From Microvirga puerhi (lineage in GTDB: Bacteria > Pseudomonadota > Alphaproteobacteria > Rhizobiales > Beijerinckiaceae): 64,000 nucleotides of DNA. A model generated the notes under the pieces. The model worked only from the letters and a program-made list of their open reading frames with translations. It made no database searches and had not been told where the DNA came from. Each line of letters opens with the position of its first letter. Within the stretch, counting starts at the first letter, position 1. Where the stretch lies: the NCBI RefSeq assembly GCF_020089865.1, contig NZ_JAIRBM010000010.1:62502-126501 (forward strand). Direction: 5' to 3'. The position numbers and the translations under genes were made by a program. Positions 47,356-56,611 of the stretch are shown here, in pieces.

Positions 47356-48088
47356 CGTCCGATTCCTCCGGTATCACGACGGGCTGATCGGGGCCTTGGT
47401 CGAGCACGATGCTGCTCTCGGCGGCAATGACAGGTTGATTGTCGACGAAGGTTACGATCAGCTGGAGGGCGCCCACCCCCTGCGCCTGCCTGCCCCGCTT
47501 CGGATGCGCGGCGGTAAAGTCGAAGATTGCTTGCACGGCGCAGTCATCTCCCTGCATTTCACAAGCCACCTGCAGCGTGCCGGGGCGGGCATTGTAGCTG
47601 CGCTCGGGCCAACGGCGGATGAACCGCCGCTTCTCGCGCATGAGGTTGCGGGCGCTCACCAACCGGCCATGGAACAGGACGCGGGGTCCGTAGAATTCGG
47701 ATGTCGCATCGAGGCCCTCCTCCGTCACGCTGGACCAGGATTGGAGATAGCGAAGCGTCAGGTCTCGCGCCGCTTGCGTGCGTTCAGGCCTCGCATCGTT
47801 CTGCGGCGAAGCGAGCGTCGGCGAAGTCTGATCCGGACGCGCACTCTGCGCGGACGGCGCCGGCGAAACAGGACTCTCTGCGTGAGCTGCCGGCGGAGCT
47901 TCGGGAGCGGGAGCTGGCGCGGCGGGCGGTGGAGGAGCGGGCTGCGCCGGCTGTGCAGGAGACGGTGCCTTCAGATCGGCGGGCGGATCGACCCAGGGGC
48001 GATTGGTTTGGGCCAATGCCTGAGGGATGTTCAAGAGCAGGGGTGTTGCCAGACACACCCCCCAGAGATGTCGCAAACCGGCCCTCAT
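47348..48088 (-). CDS. Exported Pro/Ala-rich protein with NTF2-like domain
   Basis: A 246-residue protein with a signal peptide (about residues 1-27, ending A-L-A-Q), about 75 residues rich in Pro and Ala, and a C-terminal domain of about 130 residues with the layout of an NTF2/SnoaL-like fold (LTLRYLQSWSS... FYGPRVLFHGR, then a series of beta strands). The acidic tail ends E-E-S-D-D-D. ATG 48086-48088 has GGGAG upstream, better than ATG 48112. It is translationally coupled to the membrane-anchored nuclease-like gene. The function is unknown. Confidence 0.72.
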   Translation of the reverse strand: MRAGLRHLWGVCLATPLLLNIPQALAQTNRPWVDPPADLKAPSPAQPAQPAPPPPAAPAPAPEAPPAAHAESPVSPAPSAQSARPDQTSPTLASPQNDARPERTQAARDLTLRYLQSWSSVTEEGLDATSEFYGPRVLFHGRLVSARNLMREKRRFIRRWPERSYNARPGTLQVACEMQGDDCAVQAIFDFTAAHPKRGRQAQGVGALQLIVTFVDNQPVIAAESSIVLDQGPDQPVVIPEESDDD

Positions 48089-48228
48089 GAGATCTCCCGC
48101 CTTCTCGTTCAATCGGAACAGGCGCGGGAGAAAGCGGCTAAGTGCGGTCTAGGTTCCCAAGATGCCGACTTTCCCGGGCGCAGGCCAAACGCCGCGGATG
48201 GCCTTTGCGGAGGGAAGGGCTCTCGTGA

Positions 48229-49464
48229 TCAGCAGCCGGTCAGCGCCGGCGTGCGCTCGACTTCAAGACCGAAGAACGGGCGCAGCTTTGTCCCGAGGAC
48301 GTTGCCGAAGAAGGCCGCCACGAGCCAGACCCAACCGTGCAGACTTCCCGAGGCGATGCCTGAGAAATAGGCGCCGATATTGCACCCATAGGCGAGGCGC
48401 GCGCCGTATCCGAGAAGGAGGCCGCCGACAATCGCGGCGATTGCCGAGCGCAGGGGAACGCGCCAGACCGGAGCGAAGCGGCCGGCCAGGGCGGCGGCCA
48501 GGAGCGCTCCCAGCACGATGCCGATGTCCATCACGGATGTGACGTCGTTGAGGATGCTTCCTTTGAGCGCCGCCTGCTGCGCTGGAGCCGACCAGTAAGG
48601 CCAGCTCGCCACGTCGAAGCCGAGGCCCGCCGCGATCTTCGAGCCCCAGAGAGCAAAAGCCGAGGTGATGCCCCAGGGCCGTCCGGCGAGGGCGAGGGTC
48701 GCGAAGTTCAGGAGCGCCAGGGCGACGGCGCCCGCCACGAGAGGCCAGGGGCCCCTGAGAAAGCGGGTCAAGCCGACACGGGGAGAGGCGGCTGCCGTCA
48801 GGAGGCGGCCATGCCGGCGCCGTTCGAGAACGATCGTGACGACCGCAATGATTGCGAAGACCATCAACTGGATGGCCAGACCCGCCCAGGGACCGGCGGT
48901 CTCGATAATCGAGATCTTCGGCAGACTTGGCAGAGCCGTCCACCAATGGAGATGTGCCGCGCCGATGGCGGAGCCGGCAATGAAGGCGGCAAGCGTGATC
49001 AGCATGCGGGTGGACCCGCCGCCGACCGTGTAGAGGGTTCCCGATGCGCAGCCGCCGCCGAGCTGCATCCCGATTCCGAAAATGAAAGCCCCGAAGACCA
49101 CGGAGACGCCCGCTGGCGATACAAGGCCTGAGACGGGTTGTCCGAACAGGGAGCCGGAGGCTAGCACGGGGAAGAACAGGATCGAGGCGACGGCCAGCAT
49201 CACCATTTGCGCGCGCAGGCCCTCGCCGCGCCTGTCGGCGATGAACACCCTCCATGCGGAGGTGAAGCCGAAAGCCGCGTGATAGAGCACCAGCCCCAGG
49301 GCTGCGCCCAGAACGTAGAGCGCTGCCTGTCGCGGATTGACCACGGCTCCGATGAGCGCGGCACCAGCGAGAATGCCAGCGCCGGCGATCAGAGAGGCGG
49401 GGCTGTTGATGCCGGTTCCCGAGGCGGGCAGGGGAGGGGCGGAGGCGACGGCGGAGCCTGACAT
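48229..49464 (-). CDS. YeeE/YedE (TsuA-like) sulfur-compound transporter
   Basis: A 411-residue membrane protein with about 11 spans in two repeated halves. Each half has the family cysteine loop: GGGCASGTLYTVGGG in the first and YGCNIGAYFSGIASG in the second. In TsuA such cysteines pass thiosulfate through the membrane. It could import thiosulfate or another sulfur species. AGGAAATC precedes ATG 49462-49464. No TusA-type partner gene is adjacent, and 48113-48228 between it and the next gene holds nothing I recognise. Confidence 0.9.
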   Translation of the reverse strand: MSGSAVASAPPLPASGTGINSPASLIAGAGILAGAALIGAVVNPRQAALYVLGAALGLVLYHAAFGFTSAWRVFIADRRGEGLRAQMVMLAVASILFFPVLASGSLFGQPVSGLVSPAGVSVVFGAFIFGIGMQLGGGCASGTLYTVGGGSTRMLITLAAFIAGSAIGAAHLHWWTALPSLPKISIIETAGPWAGLAIQLMVFAIIAVVTIVLERRRHGRLLTAAASPRVGLTRFLRGPWPLVAGAVALALLNFATLALAGRPWGITSAFALWGSKIAAGLGFDVASWPYWSAPAQQAALKGSILNDVTSVMDIGIVLGALLAAALAGRFAPVWRVPLRSAIAAIVGGLLLGYGARLAYGCNIGAYFSGIASGSLHGWVWLVAAFFGNVLGTKLRPFFGLEVERTPALTGC

Positions 49465-49549
49465 GGCGATTTCCTGGTTCGCAAAAGCAGGAAGGCGCTC
49501 GCATCACGACGGCACCTTGCGACAAATTCACAGACCTGAAGATGCTTCT

Positions 49550-49607
49550 CTCTTAATTCACATTCAAGATTAAATTATAGTCAAATAAATACATAATTAT
49601 AATGTAA
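49550..49607. other. Strongly AT-rich patch
   Basis: About 58 bp that is nearly all A and T, in contrast to the surrounding high-GC DNA, with repeated TAAT and ATTA words. It lies between the end of the MFS gene and the YeeE gene on the same strand, so it may hold the YeeE promoter or a nucleoid-protein site. Confidence 0.6.
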
Positions 49608-50834
49608 TTAAACCCTCGTTCCGTCCGGCGCGATAGGGGAAAGGCGGGTCAGCCACAGGGCAATTCCGAGCGCAGCCAGCAGCAGAACTGCTACGAGAGC
49701 AGTCACGCCAGCCCAGTTCCATGCCGACCAGAATACGCCGCCCAGGGTGCCGACGGCGCTGGAGCCGAAATAATAGGCGAAGAGGTAGAGGGCCGAGGCC
49801 TGTGCCTTCGCGATCTGCGCCCGCTGTCCCACCCAACTGCTGGCAATCGAATGGGCGCCGAAGAAGCCGAATGTCACGGCGACGATGCCGAGCAGGATCA
49901 GCAGGAGGTTCTGTGACAGCGTGATGGTCAGTCCGGCCAGCATGACAAGAATCATCGTCCAGAGCACTTTCCGTCGGCCGAGCCGTCCGGCGAGGTGGCC
50001 GACGAAGGTCGAGCTGAATGTGCCGACGAGATAGACGGTGAAGATGGCGCCGATGGCCGAGTGACTGAGGGAATAGGGCGCCGCGATGAGCCGGTAGCCC
50101 AGGTAGTTATAAAAAGTCACGAAGCCGCCCATGAGCAGGAAGGCTTCCGCAAACAGGGCTCGCAGCCCCGGATCACGCAAATGCGTGGCGAAGGAGCGTA
50201 GGAGATCGGCAGGGTCGGCTCGGCGGGGCAGGAAGTGGCGCGACTCCGGCAGACTGCGCCAGGCGGCGATCGCCGCCGCGAGGCCGAGGGCCCCAATGGT
50301 GCCGATGGCGAACCGCCAGGAGACGAGATCTGTGAGGACGCCAGTGACGACCCGGCCGGCCAAGCCACCAATGGCATTGCCGCCAATGAACAGGCCCATC
50401 GCAAGACCGATGGATTTGGTGTCGACCTCCTCGCTCACATAGGCCATGGCGATGGCTGGCAAGCCACTCAACGTCGCGCCGATCAAGAGGCGGGTCACCA
50501 GCAAAGTATGCCAGTTCGGCGCGACGGCCGAGACGATCGTCAGCACTGCCGACGAGAACAATGCTGCTACCATGAGGGGCTTTCGGCCCCAGACTTCCGA
50601 AATCGAACCGGTCACCAGCATTGCGACGGCCAGCATGCCCGTGCTCAAGGACAGGGACAGGCTGCTGACAGCCGCGCTGACGTGAAACTCCTGGGAGAAG
50701 ACCGGCAACAGCGGTTGCACGCAGTACAGAATGGCGAAGGTTGCGAAACCGGCGGCAAACAGGGCAAGATTCAGCCGCCTGAAGGCGGACGTGCCACTCT
50801 CGAGCCGTCCTGGCACCTCACCTTTCCCAACCAT
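49608..50834 (-). CDS. MFS transporter (YnfM-like)
   Basis: A 408-residue protein with 12 likely spans. The MFS loop 2-3 motif GSISEVWGRKPLMV is present, and LPAIAMAYVSEE and the second-half loop GHLAGRLGRRKVL follow. It resembles the YnfM / arabinose-efflux-like group; the substrate is unknown. ATG 50832-50834 has GGAG upstream, so the open frame to 50948 is not used. It is divergent from an EamA exporter gene. Confidence 0.88.
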   Translation of the reverse strand: MVGKGEVPGRLESGTSAFRRLNLALFAAGFATFAILYCVQPLLPVFSQEFHVSAAVSSLSLSLSTGMLAVAMLVTGSISEVWGRKPLMVAALFSSAVLTIVSAVAPNWHTLLVTRLLIGATLSGLPAIAMAYVSEEVDTKSIGLAMGLFIGGNAIGGLAGRVVTGVLTDLVSWRFAIGTIGALGLAAAIAAWRSLPESRHFLPRRADPADLLRSFATHLRDPGLRALFAEAFLLMGGFVTFYNYLGYRLIAAPYSLSHSAIGAIFTVYLVGTFSSTFVGHLAGRLGRRKVLWTMILVMLAGLTITLSQNLLLILLGIVAVTFGFFGAHSIASSWVGQRAQIAKAQASALYLFAYYFGSSAVGTLGGVFWSAWNWAGVTALVAVLLLAALGIALWLTRLSPIAPDGTRV

Positions 50835-51061
50835 TCCGCAGCTCCACGGATCCTCATGAATGAACGCGGCTTGCCGGTTCTCAGCTCCTATAGCAGGGTG
50901 CCGCGGAAAGAGGGCATACGCGATTTCGGAACCATTCCTCGGGCGCATGGAATGCTTGTCGCCTTTGCGCTTCTCTTTCGGAGCGAAACATTGCTCATGG
51001 TGAATGATGGATCGTCTCGCGACGCAGAATCCCGATGGTCCCCCCTGTTCTCGAGAGATCC

Positions 51062-51982
51062 ATGACTGCTCCTTCGATCGCCCGGCAGGCTACTCCTGCC
51101 AACACGGACGGCAAAGCGTCGGCGGCGCAGTTCCATGGCACGGTCCTTATGGTCGTTTCGACCGTCTTCTTTGCCTGCTCCGACGTGACCACGAAGGCGC
51201 TCGCCGGCCAGTTGCCGGCCGTCGAAGTTGCCTGGTTGCGTTATGTCACTTTTGTCCTGATGGCAGTTCCGCTGTTGCTCGCCAGCGGCGGCGGTTCGGC
51301 CTTGCGTTCCCACCGCCCGAGCCTGCAGATCCTGCGCGGTCTCGGAATGGTGGGATCGGCTTTGCTGTTTACCGCCGGGCTTCCCTACCTACCGATTGCC
51401 GAGGCCTCCGCGATCTACTTCATCTCGCCCATCCTGATCATGGCACTCTCGATCCCGCTCTTGGGCGAAGTGGTCGGATGGCGTCGCTGGAGTGCCGCTT
51501 TTGTCGGCCTCGTCGGAATGCTCTTCGTTATTCGCCCAGGCGCGAGTACTTTCGAGGCGGCTGCGATCCTGCCGCTTCTCGGTGCAACGAGCTGGGCTAC
51601 CGCCGCCGTCGTGACCCGCAAGATGAGCGGGGATTCCGCCGTCACGACGCTCGCCTACTCGGCGCTGGTCGGTTTCGTTCTTCTGAGCCTTCTTTTGCCT
51701 TTCGTTTGGGTGACGCCCAGCCTCTTCGAACTCGGCCTGGGCCTTGCGATGGGCATCTTCTCGAGCGTCGGCCATTGGCTCGTCATCCTCGCGTACCGGC
51801 AGACCCACGCCTCCGCGATCGCGCCTTTCTCCTATATCCAGCTCTTCTGGGCCGGAACTCTGGGCTATCTCGTGTTCGGATCTGTCCCGGATTCCTGGAC
51901 CATCATCGGCGCGTGCATTATCGCACTCAGCGGTCTCTATACGGCCTATCGGGAGCGTGTTCGGGCCGTTTCCAAAGGTTGA
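51062..51982 (+). CDS. EamA (DMT) family exporter
   Basis: A 306-residue protein with ten likely spans in two EamA repeats of about 140 residues (first repeat begins FHGTVLMVVSTVFFACSD; second begins near GATSWATAAVVTRKM). Such proteins export amino acids or metabolites, here unknown. The ATG at 51062 is preceded by GAGAGATCC; a GTG-type start 27 bp upstream is in frame. The gap 50835-51061 to the divergent MFS gene must hold both promoters. Confidence 0.9.
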   Translation: MTAPSIARQATPANTDGKASAAQFHGTVLMVVSTVFFACSDVTTKALAGQLPAVEVAWLRYVTFVLMAVPLLLASGGGSALRSHRPSLQILRGLGMVGSALLFTAGLPYLPIAEASAIYFISPILIMALSIPLLGEVVGWRRWSAAFVGLVGMLFVIRPGASTFEAAAILPLLGATSWATAAVVTRKMSGDSAVTTLAYSALVGFVLLSLLLPFVWVTPSLFELGLGLAMGIFSSVGHWLVILAYRQTHASAIAPFSYIQLFWAGTLGYLVFGSVPDSWTIIGACIIALSGLYTAYRERVRAVSKG

Positions 51983-52050
51983 TCGCGATTGGCTCCCCCA
52001 GCGTAAGGGTGTACGCTCTCCACCCTTGATCGTGCTGTCGGGAGACATGG

Positions 52051-53688
52051 ATGCCCGGAGAGAGCACATCGCATGTGGCCGGAAGCCCACGTCGTCTGGC
52101 GGCGATCCTGGCGGCCGACATTTCCGGCTACAGCCGCCTGATGGGCGCGGATGAGGAGGGCACCCTCGCTCGCCTCAAGAGGCATCGCCGCGAGCTGATC
52201 GAGCCCACGATCCAGGAGCATTACGGGCGGCTCGTGAAGACGACCGGCGACGGCTTCCTCGCCATGTTCGACAGCCCACTGGAAGCCGTCCGCTGCGCCA
52301 TCGTCATCCAGCAATCCATGGCCGCCCGCAACATGTCCCTGCCACCGGAGCAGTGGATCCGCTACCGGATCGGCGTCAACCTGGGAGACGTGATCGTCGA
52401 TCCCGACGACATCTATGGTGAGGGCGTGAACATCGCGGCACGGCTCGAAAACCTCGCCGATCCCGGCGGTGTCCTGATTTCCGGGGGTGTCTACGAGCAG
52501 ATCAAGAATAAGCTCGTCTGCGGTTACCAATCCCTCGGTGATGAAAAGCTCAAGAACATTACTGATCCGGTGCGGATCTACAGAGTTCTGCCTGACCCAG
52601 CCTCGGTTGCAAGGGCAACGCGGCAGCACTGGGTCTGGCTGTCATCGGGCGCGGCAGCGCTGCTGATCCTGGGGGCCGTCGGCTGGTCCATCATGAAACC
52701 GGAGACTTCGGAGGGCGGGCGCCGCTCCGCCTCGCTGGAACAATCGGCCGACAAAACGTCCGCATCCGGACTCCTCCAGGCGGAATCGTCGTCATCGGAG
52801 CCGCAATCCACCAGCGCTTCTTCGGCCGCTGGGGCGCCGTCCGGGATGCCTCCGGCTCCCGCTGCCCCCAGCTCCAACCTGCCGATTCCAATCACACCGA
52901 TTTCCCCCTCGCCAGGAGCAGCGACGAAAACGGCGCCTTCCACCGTGGCTGCGATCCCATCACCCAGCAGGCCAACAGATACCGGCTCCGGATCGAGCAT
53001 CCGCGATTGCCAGGGCTGTCCCGAACTCGTCCGGGTGCCCGGCGGAAGTTTTCGGATGGGAAGCGACGAGGATAGCTCGGAAAAGCCGATACGTCTCGTT
53101 CAGGTGTCCGCCTTCGCGATCGGCCGCTACCCCATCACGGTCGCCGAATGGAAGCAATGCGTCGCCGCGAAGGCCTGCCCCGACGTGGTGCGCGGCGAGG
53201 ATATCGATCCGGCGCGCAACCTAAGCTGGTTGGATGCGCAGCAATATGTCGACTGGCTCGCCCAGAGTACGGGCCTGGCCTATCGGCTGCCGAGCGAGGC
53301 CGAGTGGGAATACGCCGCGCGGGCAGGGTCCACGGGACGCTATTGGTGGGGCGAGAGGATGGCCCCCAGAATGGCCAATTGCAAAGGCTGCGGTGACCCT
53401 TACGATGCGCATCAGCCTCTGAAGGTCGGAAGTCTTGTGTCCAATCCGTTCGGGCTGAGCGACGTGAACGGGGGCGTTGCCCAGTGGGTCGCCGATTGCT
53501 GGCACCCCAATTATCAAGGCGCGCCCGCGGACGGAGCTGCCTGGACGGAGCCGGGCTGCCGCGAACATGTCTTGCGTGGAGGTTCGTGGCGTAATGATGC
53601 CAGCTATGCCCGCTCGGCAAGCCGCATGTATTACGACACCGGGGTTCGGTATCCCGCGCACGGATTGCGGGTCGCGCGTTCGCTTTGA
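52051..53688 (+). CDS. Class III adenylate cyclase fused to periplasmic SUMF1/FGE-like domain
   Basis: A 545-residue chimera. Residues about 15-185 are a class III nucleotidyl cyclase with the metal-binding Asp in AAILAADISGYS, TTGDGFLAMF, the second Asp in VNLGDVIVDP and the N/R pair in NIAARLENLADPGG. A membrane span follows (about 193-215), then about 100 residues rich in Ser, Pro and Ala. The last 220 residues are a formylglycine-generating-enzyme-type (SUMF1) domain with VRVPGGSFRMGS, YRLPSEAEWEYAARAG and VLRGGSW. Topology suggests a cytosolic cyclase and a periplasmic sensor-like domain. ATG 52051 has GGGAG upstream. The DUF4399 gene follows 12 bp later. Confidence 0.92.
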   Translation: MPGESTSHVAGSPRRLAAILAADISGYSRLMGADEEGTLARLKRHRRELIEPTIQEHYGRLVKTTGDGFLAMFDSPLEAVRCAIVIQQSMAARNMSLPPEQWIRYRIGVNLGDVIVDPDDIYGEGVNIAARLENLADPGGVLISGGVYEQIKNKLVCGYQSLGDEKLKNITDPVRIYRVLPDPASVARATRQHWVWLSSGAAALLILGAVGWSIMKPETSEGGRRSASLEQSADKTSASGLLQAESSSSEPQSTSASSAAGAPSGMPPAPAAPSSNLPIPITPISPSPGAATKTAPSTVAAIPSPSRPTDTGSGSSIRDCQGCPELVRVPGGSFRMGSDEDSSEKPIRLVQVSAFAIGRYPITVAEWKQCVAAKACPDVVRGEDIDPARNLSWLDAQQYVDWLAQSTGLAYRLPSEAEWEYAARAGSTGRYWWGERMAPRMANCKGCGDPYDAHQPLKVGSLVSNPFGLSDVNGGVAQWVADCWHPNYQGAPADGAAWTEPGCREHVLRGGSWRNDASYARSASRMYYDTGVRYPAHGLRVARSL

Positions 53689-53700
53689 CAGGAGAAAGAC

Positions 53701-54189
53701 ATGCCGGCCGTTCTTCGTGGCCGCCTCGCCGCTATCGCGGTCCTTGCGGGATTCTTTGTCCCGGGCGCTGGGACATCGCTGCATGCGCAGACCGCTGCGC
53801 CGTCAGACGCGGTGGTCTACATCATTTATCCGCATGACGGACAGAGGATCAGGGGGGCGTTTCCTGTCAGGTTCGGACTGCGCAACATGGGCGTGACCCA
53901 TGCCGGCGATACGACGCCCAACATGGGGCATCATCACCTTCTGGTCGATGTTCAGGAGGACATTGATCCCAACGAGCCTCTGCCGACCGACAAGCAGCAT
54001 ATCCATTTCGGAGCGGGTCAGACTGAAACGCGGCTCGATCTCCCGCCGGGGCGCCACACTTTGCAGCTGGTTCTGGGCGATGCAGAGCACAGGCCGTTCA
54101 AGCCGATGCTGATCTCCAAGAAGGTGACCATCACGGTGCTGCCGCCGCGCGGCCGCAGGGCGCCGCAGACGAGCCGGGCGGAGCGTTGA
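53701..54189 (+). CDS. Exported DUF4399 protein
   Basis: A 162-residue exported protein with a signal peptide ending near S-L-H-A-Q. The remaining 130 residues are a DUF4399 domain with the histidine-rich NMGHHHLLVD and the HIHFGAGQTE motif, a pattern that suggests metal binding, though no function is established. ATG 53701 has AGGAGAAAG upstream. It is 12 bp behind the cyclase-SUMF1 gene and would share the periplasm with its SUMF1 domain, so a functional link is possible. Confidence 0.85.
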   Translation: MPAVLRGRLAAIAVLAGFFVPGAGTSLHAQTAAPSDAVVYIIYPHDGQRIRGAFPVRFGLRNMGVTHAGDTTPNMGHHHLLVDVQEDIDPNEPLPTDKQHIHFGAGQTETRLDLPPGRHTLQLVLGDAEHRPFKPMLISKKVTITVLPPRGRRAPQTSRAER

Positions 54190-54245
54190 GCCGGAGCGCT
54201 TTTAGCTGCCGTTCTCCTGAAATTATGGGGCGGACAGGCGTCTTC

Positions 54246-54260
54246 TTAACCGGCTGTTAA
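54246..54260 (+). promoter_or_regulatory. CtrA-type binding site upstream of minC
   Basis: TTAACCGGCTGTTAACC is a full TTAA-N7-TTAACC CtrA consensus, 43 bp before the minC start. CtrA control of min genes is known from Sinorhizobium meliloti. The site lies in the 113-bp gap after the DUF4399 gene. Confidence 0.75.
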
Positions 54261-54302
54261 CCATAAAACGACGAAATCAGTGCATATAAGGAATCTGATT
54301 TC

Positions 54303-55016
54303 GTGACCATCGCCGTTCGCCCCCGTCCCGCCCTCCGCTTCCGTGGCAGATCGTTCCTGGCCCTGGTTCTCGCGCCGGTCGTCCCGCTGCGGGACTGGCT
54401 CGAGGATCTCGATGTCGTTGCCAAGAGTTCGCCTGGTTTCTTCGCCGATCGCGCGATCATTCTGGACGTGTCGGCGCTCAAGCCGTCGAAGTCGGAGCTG
54501 AAGTTCCTGCTTGCGGCGCTCAAGATGCGCGAGATCCGGATCATCGGATTGGAAGGGGCCGCGCCGCAGGTTCTCGATTCCGATATGCCGGCTGCCGTCA
54601 ACGGCGGGCGCGCGGCAGGTGATATCGAGGTCCCGGAACTTGACGCGATGCCAATTCCGGTCCAGTCCGCTCCCGAGCCCGCGGTGAATTCGACGCTTTT
54701 GATCGAGGGCTCGCTGCGGTCGGGGCAATCGATCCTCCATACGGAGGGTGATGTGACCATCCTCGGATCCGTGGCCTCCGGCGCCGAAGTCGTGGCCGGC
54801 GGTTCCATCCATATCTACGGCGCACTTCGCGGTCGCGCCATTGCGGGTTGCACCGGCAACAGTCGCGCCCGCATCTTCTGCCGCAAGTTCGAGGCCGAGC
54901 TCATCGCCGTCGATGGGCTCTACAAGACGGCTGACGACCTGGGGTCGAAGTTCCGCGGTCAGCCCATCCAGGTGAACCTGGATGGCGATGCCATCATCCT
55001 GAAAACGTTGGACTGA
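54303..55016 (+). CDS. minC: Septum site-determining protein MinC
   Basis: A 237-residue division inhibitor. The N-terminal domain (about 1-105) is divergent; the C-terminal beta-helix (about 125-230) has the MinC repeats LIEGSLRSGQSI, VTILGSVASGAEVVAGGSIHIYG (given in two parts: VTILGSV and AGGSIHIYGALRG) and the RIFCRKFEAELIAVDG segment that binds MinD. It blocks FtsZ polymerisation away from midcell. The start is a GTG with no strong ribosome site. minD follows 22 bp later, and a CtrA-type site precedes the gene. Confidence 0.95.
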   Translation: MTIAVRPRPALRFRGRSFLALVLAPVVPLRDWLEDLDVVAKSSPGFFADRAIILDVSALKPSKSELKFLLAALKMREIRIIGLEGAAPQVLDSDMPAAVNGGRAAGDIEVPELDAMPIPVQSAPEPAVNSTLLIEGSLRSGQSILHTEGDVTILGSVASGAEVVAGGSIHIYGALRGRAIAGCTGNSRARIFCRKFEAELIAVDGLYKTADDLGSKFRGQPIQVNLDGDAIILKTLD

Positions 55017-55038
55017 CAGACAGAAAAGAGAGACGACA

Positions 55039-55854
55039 ATGGCCAAAGTCTTGGTCGTAACATCTGGCAAAGGCGGTGTCGGCAAGACCACATCGACGGC
55101 GGCGCTCGGTGCTGCCCTCGCCCACGGCGGTGAAAAGGTCGTCGTCATCGATTTTGACGTCGGTCTGCGCAATCTCGACCTCGTGATGGGAGCGGAGCGC
55201 CGCGTCGTGTTCGATCTCATCAACGTGGTGCAGGGCGACGCGAAGCTCAATCAGGCTCTCATCCGCGACAAGCGCATGGAGAACCTGTCGCTCCTGCCGG
55301 CGTCGCAGACGCGCGACAAGGATGCGCTCACCGAGGAAGGCGTGGCGCGCGTCCTCAACGAACTGCGCGAGAAGTTCGACTGGATCGTCTGCGATAGCCC
55401 GGCCGGAATCGAGAGAGGAGCGACTCTTGCGATGCGCCATGCGGACGTCGCCGTGGTCGTCACCAATCCGGAAGTTTCCTCCGTCCGTGACTCCGATCGC
55501 ATCATCGGTCTGCTCGACTCCAAGACCGAGAAGGCCGAGAAGGGCGAGCGCGTCGAGAAGCATCTCCTGCTCACCCGCTACGACCCGATCCGCGCCGAGC
55601 GCGGCGAGATGCTGAAGGTCGACGATGTGCTCGAGATCCTTTCCATCCCGCTGATCGGCATCATTCCCGAGAGCGAAGAGGTGCTGCGCGCCTCCAACGT
55701 CGGCTCTCCCGTCACTCTGAACAGCCCGACCAGCGCCCCGAGCAAGGCCTATTTCGACGCCGTTCGGCGCCTCAAGGGCGAGACGGTCGAGATGTCGGTC
55801 CCCACCGACAAGAAAAGCCTGTTCGGGAAGTTGTTCGGACGGAGGGCCGCATGA
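55039..55854 (+). CDS. minD: Septum site-determining ATPase MinD
   Basis: A 271-residue deviant-Walker ATPase. [10 protein letters not shown] holds the signature and catalytic lysines, [12 protein letters not shown] is switch I and [11 protein letters not shown] is switch II. The C-terminal [12 protein letters not shown] is the amphipathic membrane-targeting helix. It recruits MinC to the membrane and is released by MinE. Its stop overlaps the minE start as ATGA. Confidence 0.98.
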   Translation: MAKVLVVTSGKGGVGKTTSTAALGAALAHGGEKVVVIDFDVGLRNLDLVMGAERRVVFDLINVVQGDAKLNQALIRDKRMENLSLLPASQTRDKDALTEEGVARVLNELREKFDWIVCDSPAGIERGATLAMRHADVAVVVTNPEVSSVRDSDRIIGLLDSKTEKAEKGERVEKHLLLTRYDPIRAERGEMLKVDDVLEILSIPLIGIIPESEEVLRASNVGSPVTLNSPTSAPSKAYFDAVRRLKGETVEMSVPTDKKSLFGKLFGRRAA

Positions 55855-56114
55855 ACCTGATGAGCTTCTTCCAGCGCCGCACGTCTGCGCCAGTGGCGCG
55901 GGAACGGCTGCAAATTCTTCTGGCACACGAACGTGGTGTCCTTGGTGGAAAGTCCGATCTTGTGGCTGTTCTGCGCGAAGAGATCCTGGCCGTCGTCCGA
56001 CGCCATGTGACGATCGAGCAGGAGGGGGTGCAGATCAAGATGAACCGCGGTTCGGACATGTCGACCCTCGAGATCGAGGTCGAGATTCCCGCTCCGGCCT
56101 CGGCCGGAGCCTGA
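55851..56114 (+). CDS. minE: Cell division topological specificity factor MinE
   Basis: An 87-residue MinE. The N-terminal membrane-binding helix ([10 protein letters not shown]) and MinD-contact region ([12 protein letters not shown]) are followed by the dimerisation domain. It stimulates MinD ATPase activity to give pole-to-pole oscillation. It is coupled to minD by a 4-nt overlap and followed by a strong terminator. Confidence 0.97.
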   Translation: MNLMSFFQRRTSAPVARERLQILLAHERGVLGGKSDLVAVLREEILAVVRRHVTIEQEGVQIKMNRGSDMSTLEIEVEIPAPASAGA

Positions 56115-56118
56115 TCCG

Positions 56119-56146
56119 AAAAAGGGCGCCTTAAGGCGCCCTTTTT
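56119..56146. terminator. Terminator of minCDE
   Basis: AAAAAGGGCGCC and GGCGCCCTTTTT are perfect 12-bp arms around TTAA, 4 bp past the minE stop. It can also serve the converging hypothetical gene. Confidence 0.95.
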
Positions 56147-56170
56147 GTTTTGGTCTCCGTCCTTGCCGGC

Positions 56171-56611
56171 TCAGGCCGCAGACGACGATTCCGCCTCTGC
56201 CGAGGAAGACGATGTTTCCGTCGCCTCCGACCGCTGCGGGTAGCTGCGAGGCAGGTTCGAGACCGGGCGACTTGGCGGCGCCGCTGTACGGGGACCCGCC
56301 GCCTGCAAATCTCCCTGCACGCTCTCCAGGAGAGCGGCAACCCAGCTATGCCCCGTTCCCATGCTTTCGCGAAGAGCGGTCTTCGCGACATCGATCTTTG
56401 CGGAGACTTCCATGAGATTGCGTGATTGCAGCGTGGCGAAGTCCTGCTCGATCGTCCGTAGCTCGCGGAGCAGTTCCTCGCGCAACGAACTCTGATCCTC
56501 CGACGTGATCAGGGGAGAGGCAAGCATGCCGCGCAGCGCCGCCCAGCGCAGGCCGAGGGCGCTGACGGATTGGACACCATCAAGGCCCGAGAGATTCTTG
56601 GAGTCAGCCAC
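56171..56611 (-). CDS. Hypothetical protein, helical with serine-rich tail
   Basis: A protein of about 146 residues from a GTG at 56609-56611 that has AAGGA nine bases upstream; an ATG at 56689 in the same frame would add 26 residues. The middle is helical (SSLREELLRELRTIEQDF and more) and the last 15 residues are mostly Ser, Ala and Glu. I know no family and see no membrane span. It converges with minE. Confidence 0.6.
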   Translation of the reverse strand: MADSKNLSGLDGVQSVSALGLRWAALRGMLASPLITSEDQSSLREELLRELRTIEQDFATLQSRNLMEVSAKIDVAKTALRESMGTGHSWVAALLESVQGDLQAAGPRTAAPPSRPVSNLPRSYPQRSEATETSSSSAEAESSSAA

